Positions 1-6,580 are shown, numbered from the stretch's first letter. The stretch is DNA of 9,580 nt from Legionella sp. (GCA_004297865.1 SCSO01000103.1:1-9580), one strand, 5' to 3'. Translations and numbers: made by a program. Notes: generated by a model not told the origin, from the sequence alone.

Positions 1-464
1 GGGTAATTGTGAACGTCTATAGTATGGCAGCTCATGCCAAAAAAGATACAAGGCTTTTGATTTTACCCAATTTGATTGGTGCGGTGGTATCTATTGCACT
101 AATCTTTTTATTAACACCTTATATGGGTATAACAGGCATTGGTTGCGCACTAGCTATTGCTGGTTTTTCTGCGGCAACTATATTACATATAAGTATTCGA
201 AGTAAATTACCAATCATAATGCCTAATTTGCACATTGTTAAAGCAATAGGTTTTGGATTTCTTATGTGGTTTAGTAATTATTATTTAGTGTTATTTTTCA
301 ATAATAGTCATTCTATTATTCTTAGTATCACACAATTATTTATGACGGGTGTATTTGCAGTTATTGCAGAGTATTATTTACTTAGAGAAGTATTCTTCTT
401 GAATGTAAGCAGTATAAAGGATTCAGGTTTAAACATATTATCACATTCGAAAGAAATCATTTGA
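1..464 (+). CDS. C-terminal part of a Wzx-like polysaccharide flippase (partial)
   Basis: The reading frame is open to the left edge (first whole codon at 3) and ends at TGA 462-464, so about 153 C-terminal residues are visible. A GTG at 9 is probably internal. Counting from that GTG, four hydrophobic segments are evident at about residues 16-36, 42-64, 77-98 and 103-125, followed by a short polar tail. The stretch from a basic KKDTR turn through a long helix to the TPYMGITGIGCA turn and the next helix is typical of the C-terminal half of MOP-superfamily O-antigen flippases, which move undecaprenyl-linked O-units across the inner membrane. Family members are usually 400-480 residues, so roughly two thirds is missing. 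Position beside nucleotide-sugar genes supports this. Another polytopic LPS protein cannot be excluded from the fragment. Confidence 0.72.
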   Translation, partial: VIVNVYSMAAHAKKDTRLLILPNLIGAVVSIALIFLLTPYMGITGIGCALAIAGFSAATILHISIRSKLPIIMPNLHIVKAIGFGFLMWFSNYYLVLFFNNSHSIILSITQLFMTGVFAVIAEYYLLREVFFLNVSSIKDSGLNILSHSKEII

Positions 465-513
465 GATGTGGTTAGGTAAAATTAACTCAATGAATAATCA
501 AAAAATGTGAAAA

Positions 514-543
514 AACTCTAGAGAAATTATTTCTTTTAGAGTT
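514..543 (-). terminator. Hairpin with a U-tract on the minus strand, between wzx-like gene and gmd
   Basis: Left arm 514-526 (AACTCTA then GAGAAA) pairs with 530-543 (TTTCTT, one bulged T, then TAGAGTT) around a 3-base loop. Read on the minus strand the stem is followed by a T-rich run (complement of 498-515), the form of an intrinsic terminator. Read on the plus strand the stem has A-rich sequence before it and no U-tract after it, so it is a poor plus-strand terminator. The right arm runs into the -35 box of the gmd promoter. It may mark a transcription-unit boundary inside the cluster or block antisense transcription; this is inferred from structure only. Confidence 0.4.
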
Positions 544-569
544 GAGCCAACGAGTTTGTTGTATATAAT
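542..569 (+). promoter_or_regulatory. Predicted sigma-70-type promoter of the gmd operon
   Basis: TTGAGC at 542-547 matches four of six bases of the -35 consensus. It is separated by 16 bases from a perfect TATAAT at 564-569. Transcription would start near 576, giving an untranslated leader of only about 22 bases before the gmd ATG. This is the best promoter in the sugar-gene block; the following genes are close together and show none as good, so it probably drives gmd through the 5357-6391 gene. Confidence 0.6.
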
Positions 570-598
570 AGGCTACAAATAAAAAATGAGTTTCAATT

Positions 599-1717
599 AT
601 GAAAAAAGCTTTAATTACTGGTATCACTGGTCAGGATGGATCATATCTTGCGGAGTTTTTATTGAAAAAGGGATATGAGGTTCATGGGATTAAAAGACGT
701 GCATCAAGTTTTAATACAGACCGCATAGATCATATTTTTCAAGACCCTCATGTTGAGAATCAAAAGTTTTTTTTACATTATGGCGACCTGAGTGATTCAC
801 TCAATTTAACTCGGCTAATCTCTGAAATTCAACCTGATGAAATATATAATCTGGGGGCCCAATCACATGTGGCTGTTTCATTCGAGTCTCCTGAATATAC
901 TGCTAATATTGATGCGATGGGAACATTGCGTATATTAGAGGCTATTAGAATATTAGGGTTAGAAAAGAAAACTCGATTTTATCAAGCTTCCACCTCTGAA
1001 CTATATGGACTTGTACGAGAAATTCCCCAGCGAGAAACAACACCGTTTTATCCTCGCTCACCCTATGCAGTAGCAAAATTATATGCATATTGGATTACAG
1101 TTAACTATCGTGAAGCTTATGGGATGTATGCATGCAATGGTATTCTATTCAATCATGAGTCCTCAAGAAGAGGTGAGACTTTTGTAACAAGAAAAATTAC
1201 CCGCGCTTTATGTAATATTGCTCAAGGTATTGAATCCAAACTGTTTTTGGGAAATTTGGATTCTTTAAGAGACTGGGGACATGCTCGTGATTATGTAGAA
1301 ATGCAATGGCTAATGTTGCAACAAGATAACCCTGAAGATTATGTTATCGCCACAGGGGTACAATATTCAGTAAGACAGTTTGTAACTCATGCTGCAAAAG
1401 AACTTGGTATTAATCTGCGGTTTGAAGGCAAGGGGATAAATGAGAGAGCTATTGTTGATTCTGTAGAAGGTCTAAATGCCCCTTTCGTCAATGAGGGGGA
1501 TGTTCTGGTAGAGGTAGATTCAAAATATTTTAGACCAACGGAAGTAGATACTTTACTTGGTGATCCAACTAAAGCTAAGGAAAAATTAGGGTGGGTTCCA
1601 ACAACAACCTTTGAAGAGATGATTACCGAAATGGTTGTAAATGATTTGGAGCAAGCGAAACAACATTCAGTTCTTCGCGCCCATGGTTTTACCCCGATGC
1701 TATCAGTAGAATATTAA
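599..1717 (+). CDS. gmd: GDP-mannose 4,6-dehydratase
   Basis: This cytoplasmic, NADP-dependent short-chain dehydrogenase/reductase converts GDP-D-mannose to GDP-4-keto-6-deoxy-D-mannose, the branch point for GDP-fucose, GDP-rhamnose, GDP-perosamine and GDP-colitose. The protein is 372 residues, close to the E. coli length of about 373, and nearly collinear with it. Visible motifs are the Rossmann GITGQDG at 8-14, the conserved KRRASSFNT at 32-40, and the catalytic set Thr132, Glu134, Tyr156 and Lys160 (STSE and YAVAK segments). The arginine-rich RRGETFVTRK segment near 190-200 is also typical of Gmd. The ATG at 599 places the Rossmann motif at the usual distance; the Shine-Dalgarno is weak (GAG at 588-590). 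It is the first gene of a tight run: the next start is one base after its stop. Confidence 0.97.
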   Translation: MKKALITGITGQDGSYLAEFLLKKGYEVHGIKRRASSFNTDRIDHIFQDPHVENQKFFLHYGDLSDSLNLTRLISEIQPDEIYNLGAQSHVAVSFESPEYTANIDAMGTLRILEAIRILGLEKKTRFYQASTSELYGLVREIPQRETTPFYPRSPYAVAKLYAYWITVNYREAYGMYACNGILFNHESSRRGETFVTRKITRALCNIAQGIESKLFLGNLDSLRDWGHARDYVEMQWLMLQQDNPEDYVIATGVQYSVRQFVTHAAKELGINLRFEGKGINERAIVDSVEGLNAPFVNEGDVLVEVDSKYFRPTEVDTLLGDPTKAKEKLGWVPTTTFEEMITEMVVNDLEQAKQHSVLRAHGFTPMLSVEY

Positions 1718-1718
1718 C

Positions 1719-2636
1719 ATGAAGATTTTTTTAAGCGGTGGAAATGGAATGGTAGGGCGAAATATTCGTTCCCTCGCCCAATCTTTTGGTCATATCCTTG
1801 ATGCGCCTTCTCGTCTTGACTTAGATCTTAATGATGCACAAGCTTTAGAAAATCATTTGATTCAAACTGCTCCAGACATTGTAATCCATGCTGCAGGTTT
1901 AGTAGGTGGAATCCAAGCCAATATTGCTGCACCCTACGATTTTTGTTTTCAAAATTTAAAGATGGGTATGAACTTGGTGCAAGCAGCATACAACGCAGGG
2001 ATCTCCAAATTTCTTAATATTGGTAGTTCTTGTATGTATCCACGAGATGCACAAAATCCTTTAAGAGAGTCCGCTTTACTAACTGGTGAACTTGAGCCTA
2101 CTAACGAAGGATATGCAATAGCTAAAATTGCTGTTTCTAGATTGGCGCAATACTTAAGTCAGCAATATGGTGTGGCTTATAAAACCATAATTCCATCTAA
2201 TCTTTATGGGATGTGGGATAAATTTGATATCAAAAATTCTCATATGATTCCTTCCGTCATTCGTAAAATTCATGATGCTAAAGTACAAGGTCTGAAGTGT
2301 GTGGAAATATGGGGTGATGGCACCGCCAGAAGGGAATTTTTATTTGCAGAGGACCTGGGGGACTTTATATTTTTTGCCTTGGATCGCTTTGAACTTCTTC
2401 CCGGTCAGATGAATGTTGGCGTAGGGTCAGATTATACAATTAATGAATATTATTCAATAATTAAAGACGTTCTTGCCTATGATGGTGATTTTAAACATGA
2501 TTTTACAAAGCCAACAGGGACGAAACAAAAACTGGTTGATGTTTCTATACAGAAAGGTTTAGGTTGGTTTCCTAAAACAGATTTAAGAACCGGCATAGCG
2601 CGAACTTATCAATTTTTTCTTACGGGGGATAAATAG
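1719..2636 (+). CDS. colC: GDP-sugar 3,5-epimerase/4-reductase family protein, probably GDP-L-colitose synthase
   Basis: This 305-residue extended SDR is clearly homologous to GDP-L-fucose synthase (Fcl/WcaG). The nucleotide motif GGNGMVG is at 7-13. The active-site residues of the Fcl family are all present: Ser103, Cys105, Tyr132, Lys136 and His175, each four less than the E. coli Fcl numbering. Fcl acts on GDP-4-keto-6-deoxymannose. The homologous ColC acts on the 3-deoxygenated product of ColD, epimerising C5 and reducing C4 to give GDP-L-colitose. Sequence alone does not separate the two here. The colC reading rests on colD beginning two bases after this stop and on no second reductase being in view. 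Deviations from E. coli Fcl such as NEGYAIAK (NEPYAIAK) and GMWDKF (GPHDNF) fit a divergent substrate. GDP-fucose synthase remains the alternative. Confidence 0.8.
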   Translation: MKIFLSGGNGMVGRNIRSLAQSFGHILDAPSRLDLDLNDAQALENHLIQTAPDIVIHAAGLVGGIQANIAAPYDFCFQNLKMGMNLVQAAYNAGISKFLNIGSSCMYPRDAQNPLRESALLTGELEPTNEGYAIAKIAVSRLAQYLSQQYGVAYKTIIPSNLYGMWDKFDIKNSHMIPSVIRKIHDAKVQGLKCVEIWGDGTARREFLFAEDLGDFIFFALDRFELLPGQMNVGVGSDYTINEYYSIIKDVLAYDGDFKHDFTKPTGTKQKLVDVSIQKGLGWFPKTDLRTGIARTYQFFLTGDK

Positions 2637-2638
2637 AG

Positions 2639-3802
2639 ATGCTACCTCTAGCGACATCGACTTGGGATGAGCAAGAATATCAAGCACTTCAGGATGTTAT
2701 CGACAGTGGAGTGTTTACCATGGGGAAACATGTTCAGATTTTTGAACATTTATTTTCTGATTTTTTTGGTAGCCGCTATGCAGTTATGGTTAACTCAGGT
2801 TCTTCAGCTAATTTATTGGCAATTGCCGCATTATTTTATCGTAACAAAAATGCATTAAAGCCTGGTGATGAAGTAATTGTACCGGCCGTTTCATGGTCTA
2901 CAACCTATTATCCCTTGTATCAATATGGTCTCAAAATAAAATTTGTTGATGTTAATAGGGACACCCTAAATTTAGATATAGAAGAAGTAGCCAAAGCAAT
3001 AACGGATCAAACTCGAGCAATTTTCGCTGTTAATTTATTAGGTAATCCTATTGATTTTTACGCGTTAAATGAATTAATCGCAGATAAAAATATCATTTTA
3101 CTTGAGGATAATTGTGAATCGATGGGTGCATTATTAAATGGAAAACAGGCTGGTACCTTCGGTTTAATGGGTACATTCAGTACTTTTTTTAGCCATCATA
3201 TTTCAACAATGGAAGGAGGCATGGTTGTAACTGATGATGAAGAGCTTTATCACATCATGCTATCGTTACGAGCCCATGGTTGGACCAGAAATTTACCAGT
3301 GGATAATAAAGTATGTATTAAAAGTGACAACCCATTCGAAGAGTCTTTCCGTTTTGTTTTGCCTGGTTATAATTTAAGACCTCTGGAAATGTCAGGGGCT
3401 CTCGGAAAAGTCCAACTTGAAAAACTTCCTTCTATTGTAGAAGGAAGACGTAAAAATGCGATCATATTTAAAAGATTATTTTCAGATATACCTGGATTAA
3501 CTATTCAAAAAGAAACAGGGGACAGTAGTTGGTTCGGTTTTGCATTAATGGTAGAAGCAGGTGTGGCTAAACGAGACCATCTAGTGAAGGTATTAACTGA
3601 AAAAAATATCGATTGTAGACCTATTGTTGCGGGCAACTTCGTTAGAAATCCAGTAATAAAATATTTTGATTATTCTATACAAGGTGATTTAGTCAATAGT
3701 GAATTTCTCAGTGATTGCGGCTTTTTTATAGGTAATCATCATTACGATGTAAGTAGTGAGCTGGAGGTTGTTGCTAATTTAATTCGAGATGAACTTAAGT
3801 AA
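2639..3802 (+). CDS. colD: GDP-4-keto-6-deoxy-D-mannose 3-dehydratase (ColD)
   Basis: This 387-residue enzyme of the DegT/DnrJ/EryC1/StrS aminotransferase fold uses PLP and glutamate to remove the C3 hydroxyl of GDP-4-keto-6-deoxymannose, the committed step to colitose. As I recall it, the E. coli O55 enzyme is 388 residues and collinear with this one. Asp157 in LLEDNCE is the expected partner of the PLP ring nitrogen. The decisive site is Ser185-His186 in FFSHHISTMEGG. Aminotransferases of this fold have Lys at the position of His186, which forms the internal aldimine, while ColD has His188 preceded by Ser187. There is no clustered cysteine motif, so it is not the iron-sulfur CDP-hexulose 3-dehydrase (E1/DdhC). 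The start follows the upstream stop by two bases, with GGGGGA at 2624-2629 as ribosome binding site. Automated pipelines will probably label it an aminotransferase. Confidence 0.93.
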   Translation: MLPLATSTWDEQEYQALQDVIDSGVFTMGKHVQIFEHLFSDFFGSRYAVMVNSGSSANLLAIAALFYRNKNALKPGDEVIVPAVSWSTTYYPLYQYGLKIKFVDVNRDTLNLDIEEVAKAITDQTRAIFAVNLLGNPIDFYALNELIADKNIILLEDNCESMGALLNGKQAGTFGLMGTFSTFFSHHISTMEGGMVVTDDEELYHIMLSLRAHGWTRNLPVDNKVCIKSDNPFEESFRFVLPGYNLRPLEMSGALGKVQLEKLPSIVEGRRKNAIIFKRLFSDIPGLTIQKETGDSSWFGFALMVEAGVAKRDHLVKVLTEKNIDCRPIVAGNFVRNPVIKYFDYSIQGDLVNSEFLSDCGFFIGNHHYDVSSELEVVANLIRDELK

Positions 3803-3858
3803 TTCAATCCGACTAGCCTAGTAATCAAGAGAATTGTAAGCATAGAGGAGCCTTATTA

Positions 3859-5301
3859 ATGATTCTACCTGTAATTATGGTAGGCGGAACTGGAAGTCGA
3901 TTGTGGCCGCTATCAAGAGAATTATATCCTAAACAGTTTTTAAACATTCAGGGCCCTGACAGCATGCTTCAAGCTACTGTTAAACGATTACAAGGTCTCG
4001 ATTGTCAAGATCCTTTGTTAATTTGTAATGAGGAGCATCGCTTTATTGTTAACGAGCAATTAAATCAAATAAACCAAGCGTATAGTGATATTATTTTGGA
4101 ACCAATTGGTCGAAATACGGCTCCCGCAATAGCTTTAGCCGCTTTAAAGGCCATCCAAAATGAACAGGATCCACTACTATTGGTTTTGGCTGCCGATCAC
4201 GTGGTTTCCGATATAGAGGCTTTCCATGATGCAATTAGACGAGCAACACCCTATGCAGAGCAAGGTAAGTTAGTTGCATTTGGTATTGTTCCTACCCATC
4301 CAGAGATTGGGTATGGGTATATTAAGGCACTAAAAACAGAAGCGAATGGTTATCGCATTAGTGAATTCGTTGAAAAACCAAACAAAGAGCTTGCCCAAAC
4401 CTACTTGGATAGTGGCGATTATTACTGGAATAGTGGGATGTTCATGTTTCGAGCAAGCCTCTATCTTGAAGAGTTAAAAAAATACCAAGAGGAAATTTAT
4501 ACTCATTGTTTTAAAGCCCTTAAAGGAATGAAACAAAACCGTGAATTTACAACCATCGACAGGGATGCCTTTATGGCCTGTCCAACAGATTCAATAGATT
4601 ACGCAGTAATGGAACAAACTGAAAATGCTGTGGTTGTTCCTATGAATGCAGGTTGGAGTGACATTGGTTCATGGGCTGCACTATGGGATAGTTTTGAAAA
4701 AAATGAGCAAAGCAATGTACAGCAAGGCGATGTAATAAGCCTTGACACTAAGGATTGTTTTATTCGCAGTGATGAAAAATTAGTTGTAACCATAGGCTTA
4801 GATAATATAGTGGTTGTTGATACCAAAGATGCAATTTTGGTTGCCGCGAAGGACAAAGTACAAGATGTGAAGAAAGTGGTGGAAATCCTTAAGGAAACTG
4901 GACGAAGTGAGGCAAAATTACATAGGGAAGTTTATCGACCTTGGGGTAAGTATGATTCAATTGATCACGGTGCACGTTACCAGGTAAAACGAATTACAGT
5001 AAAACCAGGTGAAAAACTATCCATTCAAATGCATCATCATCGAGCAGAGCATTGGATTGTAGTTTCAGGTACTGCCAGAGTAACCAATGGGGATAAAACG
5101 TATTTATTAACTGAAAATCAATCAACTTACATTCCACTGGGAGTGGTTCATTCGTTGGAAAATCCTGGAAAAGTACCATTGGAAATAATTGAAGTGCAGT
5201 CAGGTTCTTATTTGGGTGAGGATGATATTATTCGTTTTGAAGATCGTTATGGTCGGACATTAGTGGATAAATTAGAAGACAAAGTTGAGGTCACGGAATA
5301 A
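3859..5301 (+). CDS. manC: Mannose-1-phosphate guanylyltransferase / mannose-6-phosphate isomerase (bifunctional)
   Basis: This 480-residue type II enzyme makes GDP-mannose from mannose-1-phosphate and GTP through its N-terminal nucleotidyltransferase domain, and carries a C-terminal cupin with phosphomannose isomerase activity in the family. The nucleotide-binding motif GGTGSRLWPLSRE begins at residue 9, with Lys25 in the PKQF segment. FVEKP at 170-174 is the sugar-phosphate-binding signature. The cupin metal-binding motif QMHHHRAEHW is at 390-399. Length and domain order match E. coli ManC (about 478). A strong Shine-Dalgarno, GAGGAG at 3845-3850, sits eight bases before the ATG. The 56-base gap from colD contains a small palindrome but no convincing promoter. 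It supplies the substrate of Gmd. The partner phosphomannomutase (manB) is not in the window. Confidence 0.96.
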   Translation: MILPVIMVGGTGSRLWPLSRELYPKQFLNIQGPDSMLQATVKRLQGLDCQDPLLICNEEHRFIVNEQLNQINQAYSDIILEPIGRNTAPAIALAALKAIQNEQDPLLLVLAADHVVSDIEAFHDAIRRATPYAEQGKLVAFGIVPTHPEIGYGYIKALKTEANGYRISEFVEKPNKELAQTYLDSGDYYWNSGMFMFRASLYLEELKKYQEEIYTHCFKALKGMKQNREFTTIDRDAFMACPTDSIDYAVMEQTENAVVVPMNAGWSDIGSWAALWDSFEKNEQSNVQQGDVISLDTKDCFIRSDEKLVVTIGLDNIVVVDTKDAILVAAKDKVQDVKKVVEILKETGRSEAKLHREVYRPWGKYDSIDHGARYQVKRITVKPGEKLSIQMHHHRAEHWIVVSGTARVTNGDKTYLLTENQSTYIPLGVVHSLENPGKVPLEIIEVQSGSYLGEDDIIRFEDRYGRTLVDKLEDKVEVTE

Positions 5302-5356
5302 ACTTCCCTTTGATTTCTCGGGGCACGATTAAATTAAAACTGAAAATGGTATCATT

Positions 5357-6391
5357 ATGAATATAGTTGTTAATATTTTTATTTTTTTTATTTCCTGTTC
5401 TCTGACAAAGGTATTTTGTAAATTAGCTAATAACACTCGACTAATGGATAATCCTAACGAACGCTCAATGCATACTAACTCAACAGTAAGAGGAGGTGGG
5501 CTGATATTTGTTGGGCTTTTTTTAGTTGCTTTACTATTTCAGACTTATTTGACTGATAATTATCATATTGAAATCTTCACGTTGTTTGTAGGCGCATTAT
5601 TAATCGCTGGGATTGGTTTTATAGATGATATGTATAACCTATCGGCAAAGACACGTTTTGTTATTCAATGTTTCGTAGCGGTACTTATTTCAATTCTTGT
5701 TACTCCTAACACCTTAAATTTGGGATTTATGGTATTGAAACAACAATATATACAGATGTTTATTTTGTTTTTTTCAGCACTTTGGTCGATTAATCATTTC
5801 AATTTTATGGATGGTATAGATGGTTTATGTGCATCACAGGCTATTTTTTTATTTGCATCTTATTCGATATTATTTGGTTTCCATGATGCAAGCATTTATC
5901 AAGCTATTTGCCTAATGCTAATGGCTAGTCTTTTGGGTTTTCTTATGTTTAATTTCCCCCCTGCAAAATTATTTATGGGTGATGTAGGGAGTGCAACATT
6001 GGGTTTCTTAACCTTTTATTTAGCAATTATTGGACAAAAACAATATCAAATTCCTTTTTATTACTTGTTTATATTAAATGGATTGTTTCTATTTGATTCA
6101 ACTATTACTTTGTTAAGGCGAATCTTTGAGGGTGAAAAATGGTTTTCACCACATAAAAAACACGCGTATCAGCGATTAAAACAATGGGGATTGAATACGC
6201 GCTTTATTTTGCTAGGGCAATACATCTTAAATGGTTCTTTATTAGTAATGGTCCTTCTTTTTGAAGGGAAGTATATTAGCATGGCTTTTCTTGTTTTTTA
6301 TTCAATGGGCATTTTATGCTCTGTTTATTATTATGTTGAGTGTTTATATCCCATGTTTGCTATCAATAAGAAAAACTCCGTAACTAATTGA
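5357..6391 (+). CDS. WecA/WbpL-type undecaprenyl-phosphate sugar-1-phosphate transferase (GT family 4)
   Basis: This 344-residue polytopic inner-membrane protein belongs to the MraY/WecA family, which transfers a HexNAc-1-phosphate from a UDP-sugar to undecaprenyl phosphate and so starts O-unit synthesis. Motifs in order are DNPNERSMH at 31-39 with RGGG at 45-48, the Asp pair D90-D91 (GFIDDMYNL), the NFMDGIDG core at 149-156 with Asp152 and Asp155, the KLFMGDVGS loop at 204-212, and the cytoplasmic His motif PHKKHAYQR at 265-273. Hydrophobic helices fill the intervals, and a short basic tail ends the protein. The RGGG and HxxHxYQR forms resemble WbpL/WecA more than MraY. The exact donor (UDP-GlcNAc, UDP-QuiNAc or UDP-FucNAc) cannot be read from sequence. 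No strong Shine-Dalgarno precedes the ATG, and an in-frame stop at 5330-5332 rules out a longer start. It ends the cluster. Confidence 0.9.
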   Translation: MNIVVNIFIFFISCSLTKVFCKLANNTRLMDNPNERSMHTNSTVRGGGLIFVGLFLVALLFQTYLTDNYHIEIFTLFVGALLIAGIGFIDDMYNLSAKTRFVIQCFVAVLISILVTPNTLNLGFMVLKQQYIQMFILFFSALWSINHFNFMDGIDGLCASQAIFLFASYSILFGFHDASIYQAICLMLMASLLGFLMFNFPPAKLFMGDVGSATLGFLTFYLAIIGQKQYQIPFYYLFILNGLFLFDSTITLLRRIFEGEKWFSPHKKHAYQRLKQWGLNTRFILLGQYILNGSLLVMVLLFEGKYISMAFLVFYSMGILCSVYYYVECLYPMFAINKKNSVTN

Positions 6392-6447
6392 CAACTCTAT
6401 TTTTATTCCTTGGTAAAGTTAAATATTAGGGCTCATTATTTTTTTTC

Positions 6448-6467
6448 CTTAATATTTCCTTAAGAAT
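6448..6467 (+). promoter_or_regulatory. Tandem PmrA-like response-regulator box upstream of csrA
   Basis: CTTAATATT at 6448-6456 and CTTAAGAAT at 6459-6467 are direct half-sites separated by two bases. The Legionella PmrA consensus, as I recall it, is two copies of CTTAATATT with a two-base spacer; the first half-site here is identical and the second keeps CTTAA and the final T. The pair covers the -35 position, ends seven bases before the -10, and no good -35 hexamer is present. That is the usual layout for activation by an OmpR/PhoB-family regulator. PmrA activation of csrA has been reported in L. pneumophila (from memory). Confidence 0.68.
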
Positions 6468-6470
6468 TAC

Positions 6471-6487
6471 GGTGTATAATATACACC
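6471..6487. promoter_or_regulatory. Perfect palindrome covering the csrA -10 box
   Basis: GGTGTATAATATACACC is a perfect 17-base inverted repeat (8-base arms around a central A). It contains TATAAT at 6475-6480, the likely csrA -10, with the transcription start expected near 6486-6488 at its right edge. The symmetry extends well beyond what a -10 box needs, so it may also be an operator for a dimeric repressor. TATAAT-like sequence is partly self-complementary, which makes the inner part less remarkable; the GGTG/CACC ends are the informative portion. Confidence 0.5.
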
Positions 6488-6530
6488 GGACACTATTATT
6501 TGTGTAAATATAAATCAGATTGTAGTCATC

Positions 6531-6580
6531 AGGAGCACCATGGAGGTTCTATGGGATGTAGGGTGGCTGTTTTAGGGAGA
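6531..6580 (+). promoter_or_regulatory. csrA leader with four GGA motifs, probable CsrA autoregulatory sites
   Basis: GGA occurs at 6532-6534, 6542-6544, 6554-6556 and 6576-6578, the last inside the csrA Shine-Dalgarno AGGGAGA (6574-6580). CsrA binds ANGGA-type motifs, preferably in hairpin loops, and represses translation when one overlaps the ribosome binding site. The second GGA could sit in a weak hairpin loop (ACC 6537-6539 with GGT 6545-6547). Autogenous repression is known for E. coli csrA. Here it is an inference from motif density and placement. Confidence 0.45.
6540..6575 (+). CDS. Possible 11-codon leader ORF upstream of csrA
   Basis: ATG at 6540 opens a frame encoding MEVLWDVGWLF and stopping at TAG 6573-6575. 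It has its own Shine-Dalgarno-like AGGAG at 6531-6535, although the four-base spacing is tight. The stop overlaps the first bases of the csrA ribosome binding site and lies 12 bases before the csrA ATG, so a ribosome ending here could influence csrA initiation. I recognise no such peptide, and a frame this short can occur by chance. Confidence 0.3.
   Translation: MEVLWDVGWLF

Noticed and set aside
2667..2858. 63-codon plus-strand open frame inside colD
   Set aside because: Lies wholly within colD in another frame, with no recognisable protein.
2639..3802. GDP-perosamine synthase or other sugar aminotransferase
   Set aside because: The PLP-binding lysine of those enzymes is replaced by His186 with Ser185 before it, and the sequence is collinear with ColD as I recall it.
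2639..3802. Iron-sulfur CDP-4-keto-6-deoxyglucose 3-dehydrase (DdhC/RfbH), which also has His for Lys
   Set aside because: That enzyme is longer (about 437 residues) and has a cysteine cluster for [2Fe-2S]; no such cluster is present here, and the neighbours are GDP- not CDP-sugar genes.
4599..4856. 85-codon minus-strand open frame
   Set aside because: Antisense to the conserved manC coding sequence, with no family resemblance.
4994..5179. 61-codon minus-strand open frame
   Set aside because: Antisense to the manC cupin domain; its sequence is the shadow of a conserved domain.
6388..6416. Perfect TTGACA overlapping the stop of the sugar-phosphate transferase gene as a -35 for csrA
   Set aside because: No acceptable -10 occurs 16-18 bases downstream; the TATAAT at 6475 is far away and has its own activator site.
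6421..6447. Intrinsic terminator for the LPS cluster before the T-run at 6439-6446
   Set aside because: The only stem I could draw is about five A-T pairs with a large loop, too weak to call.
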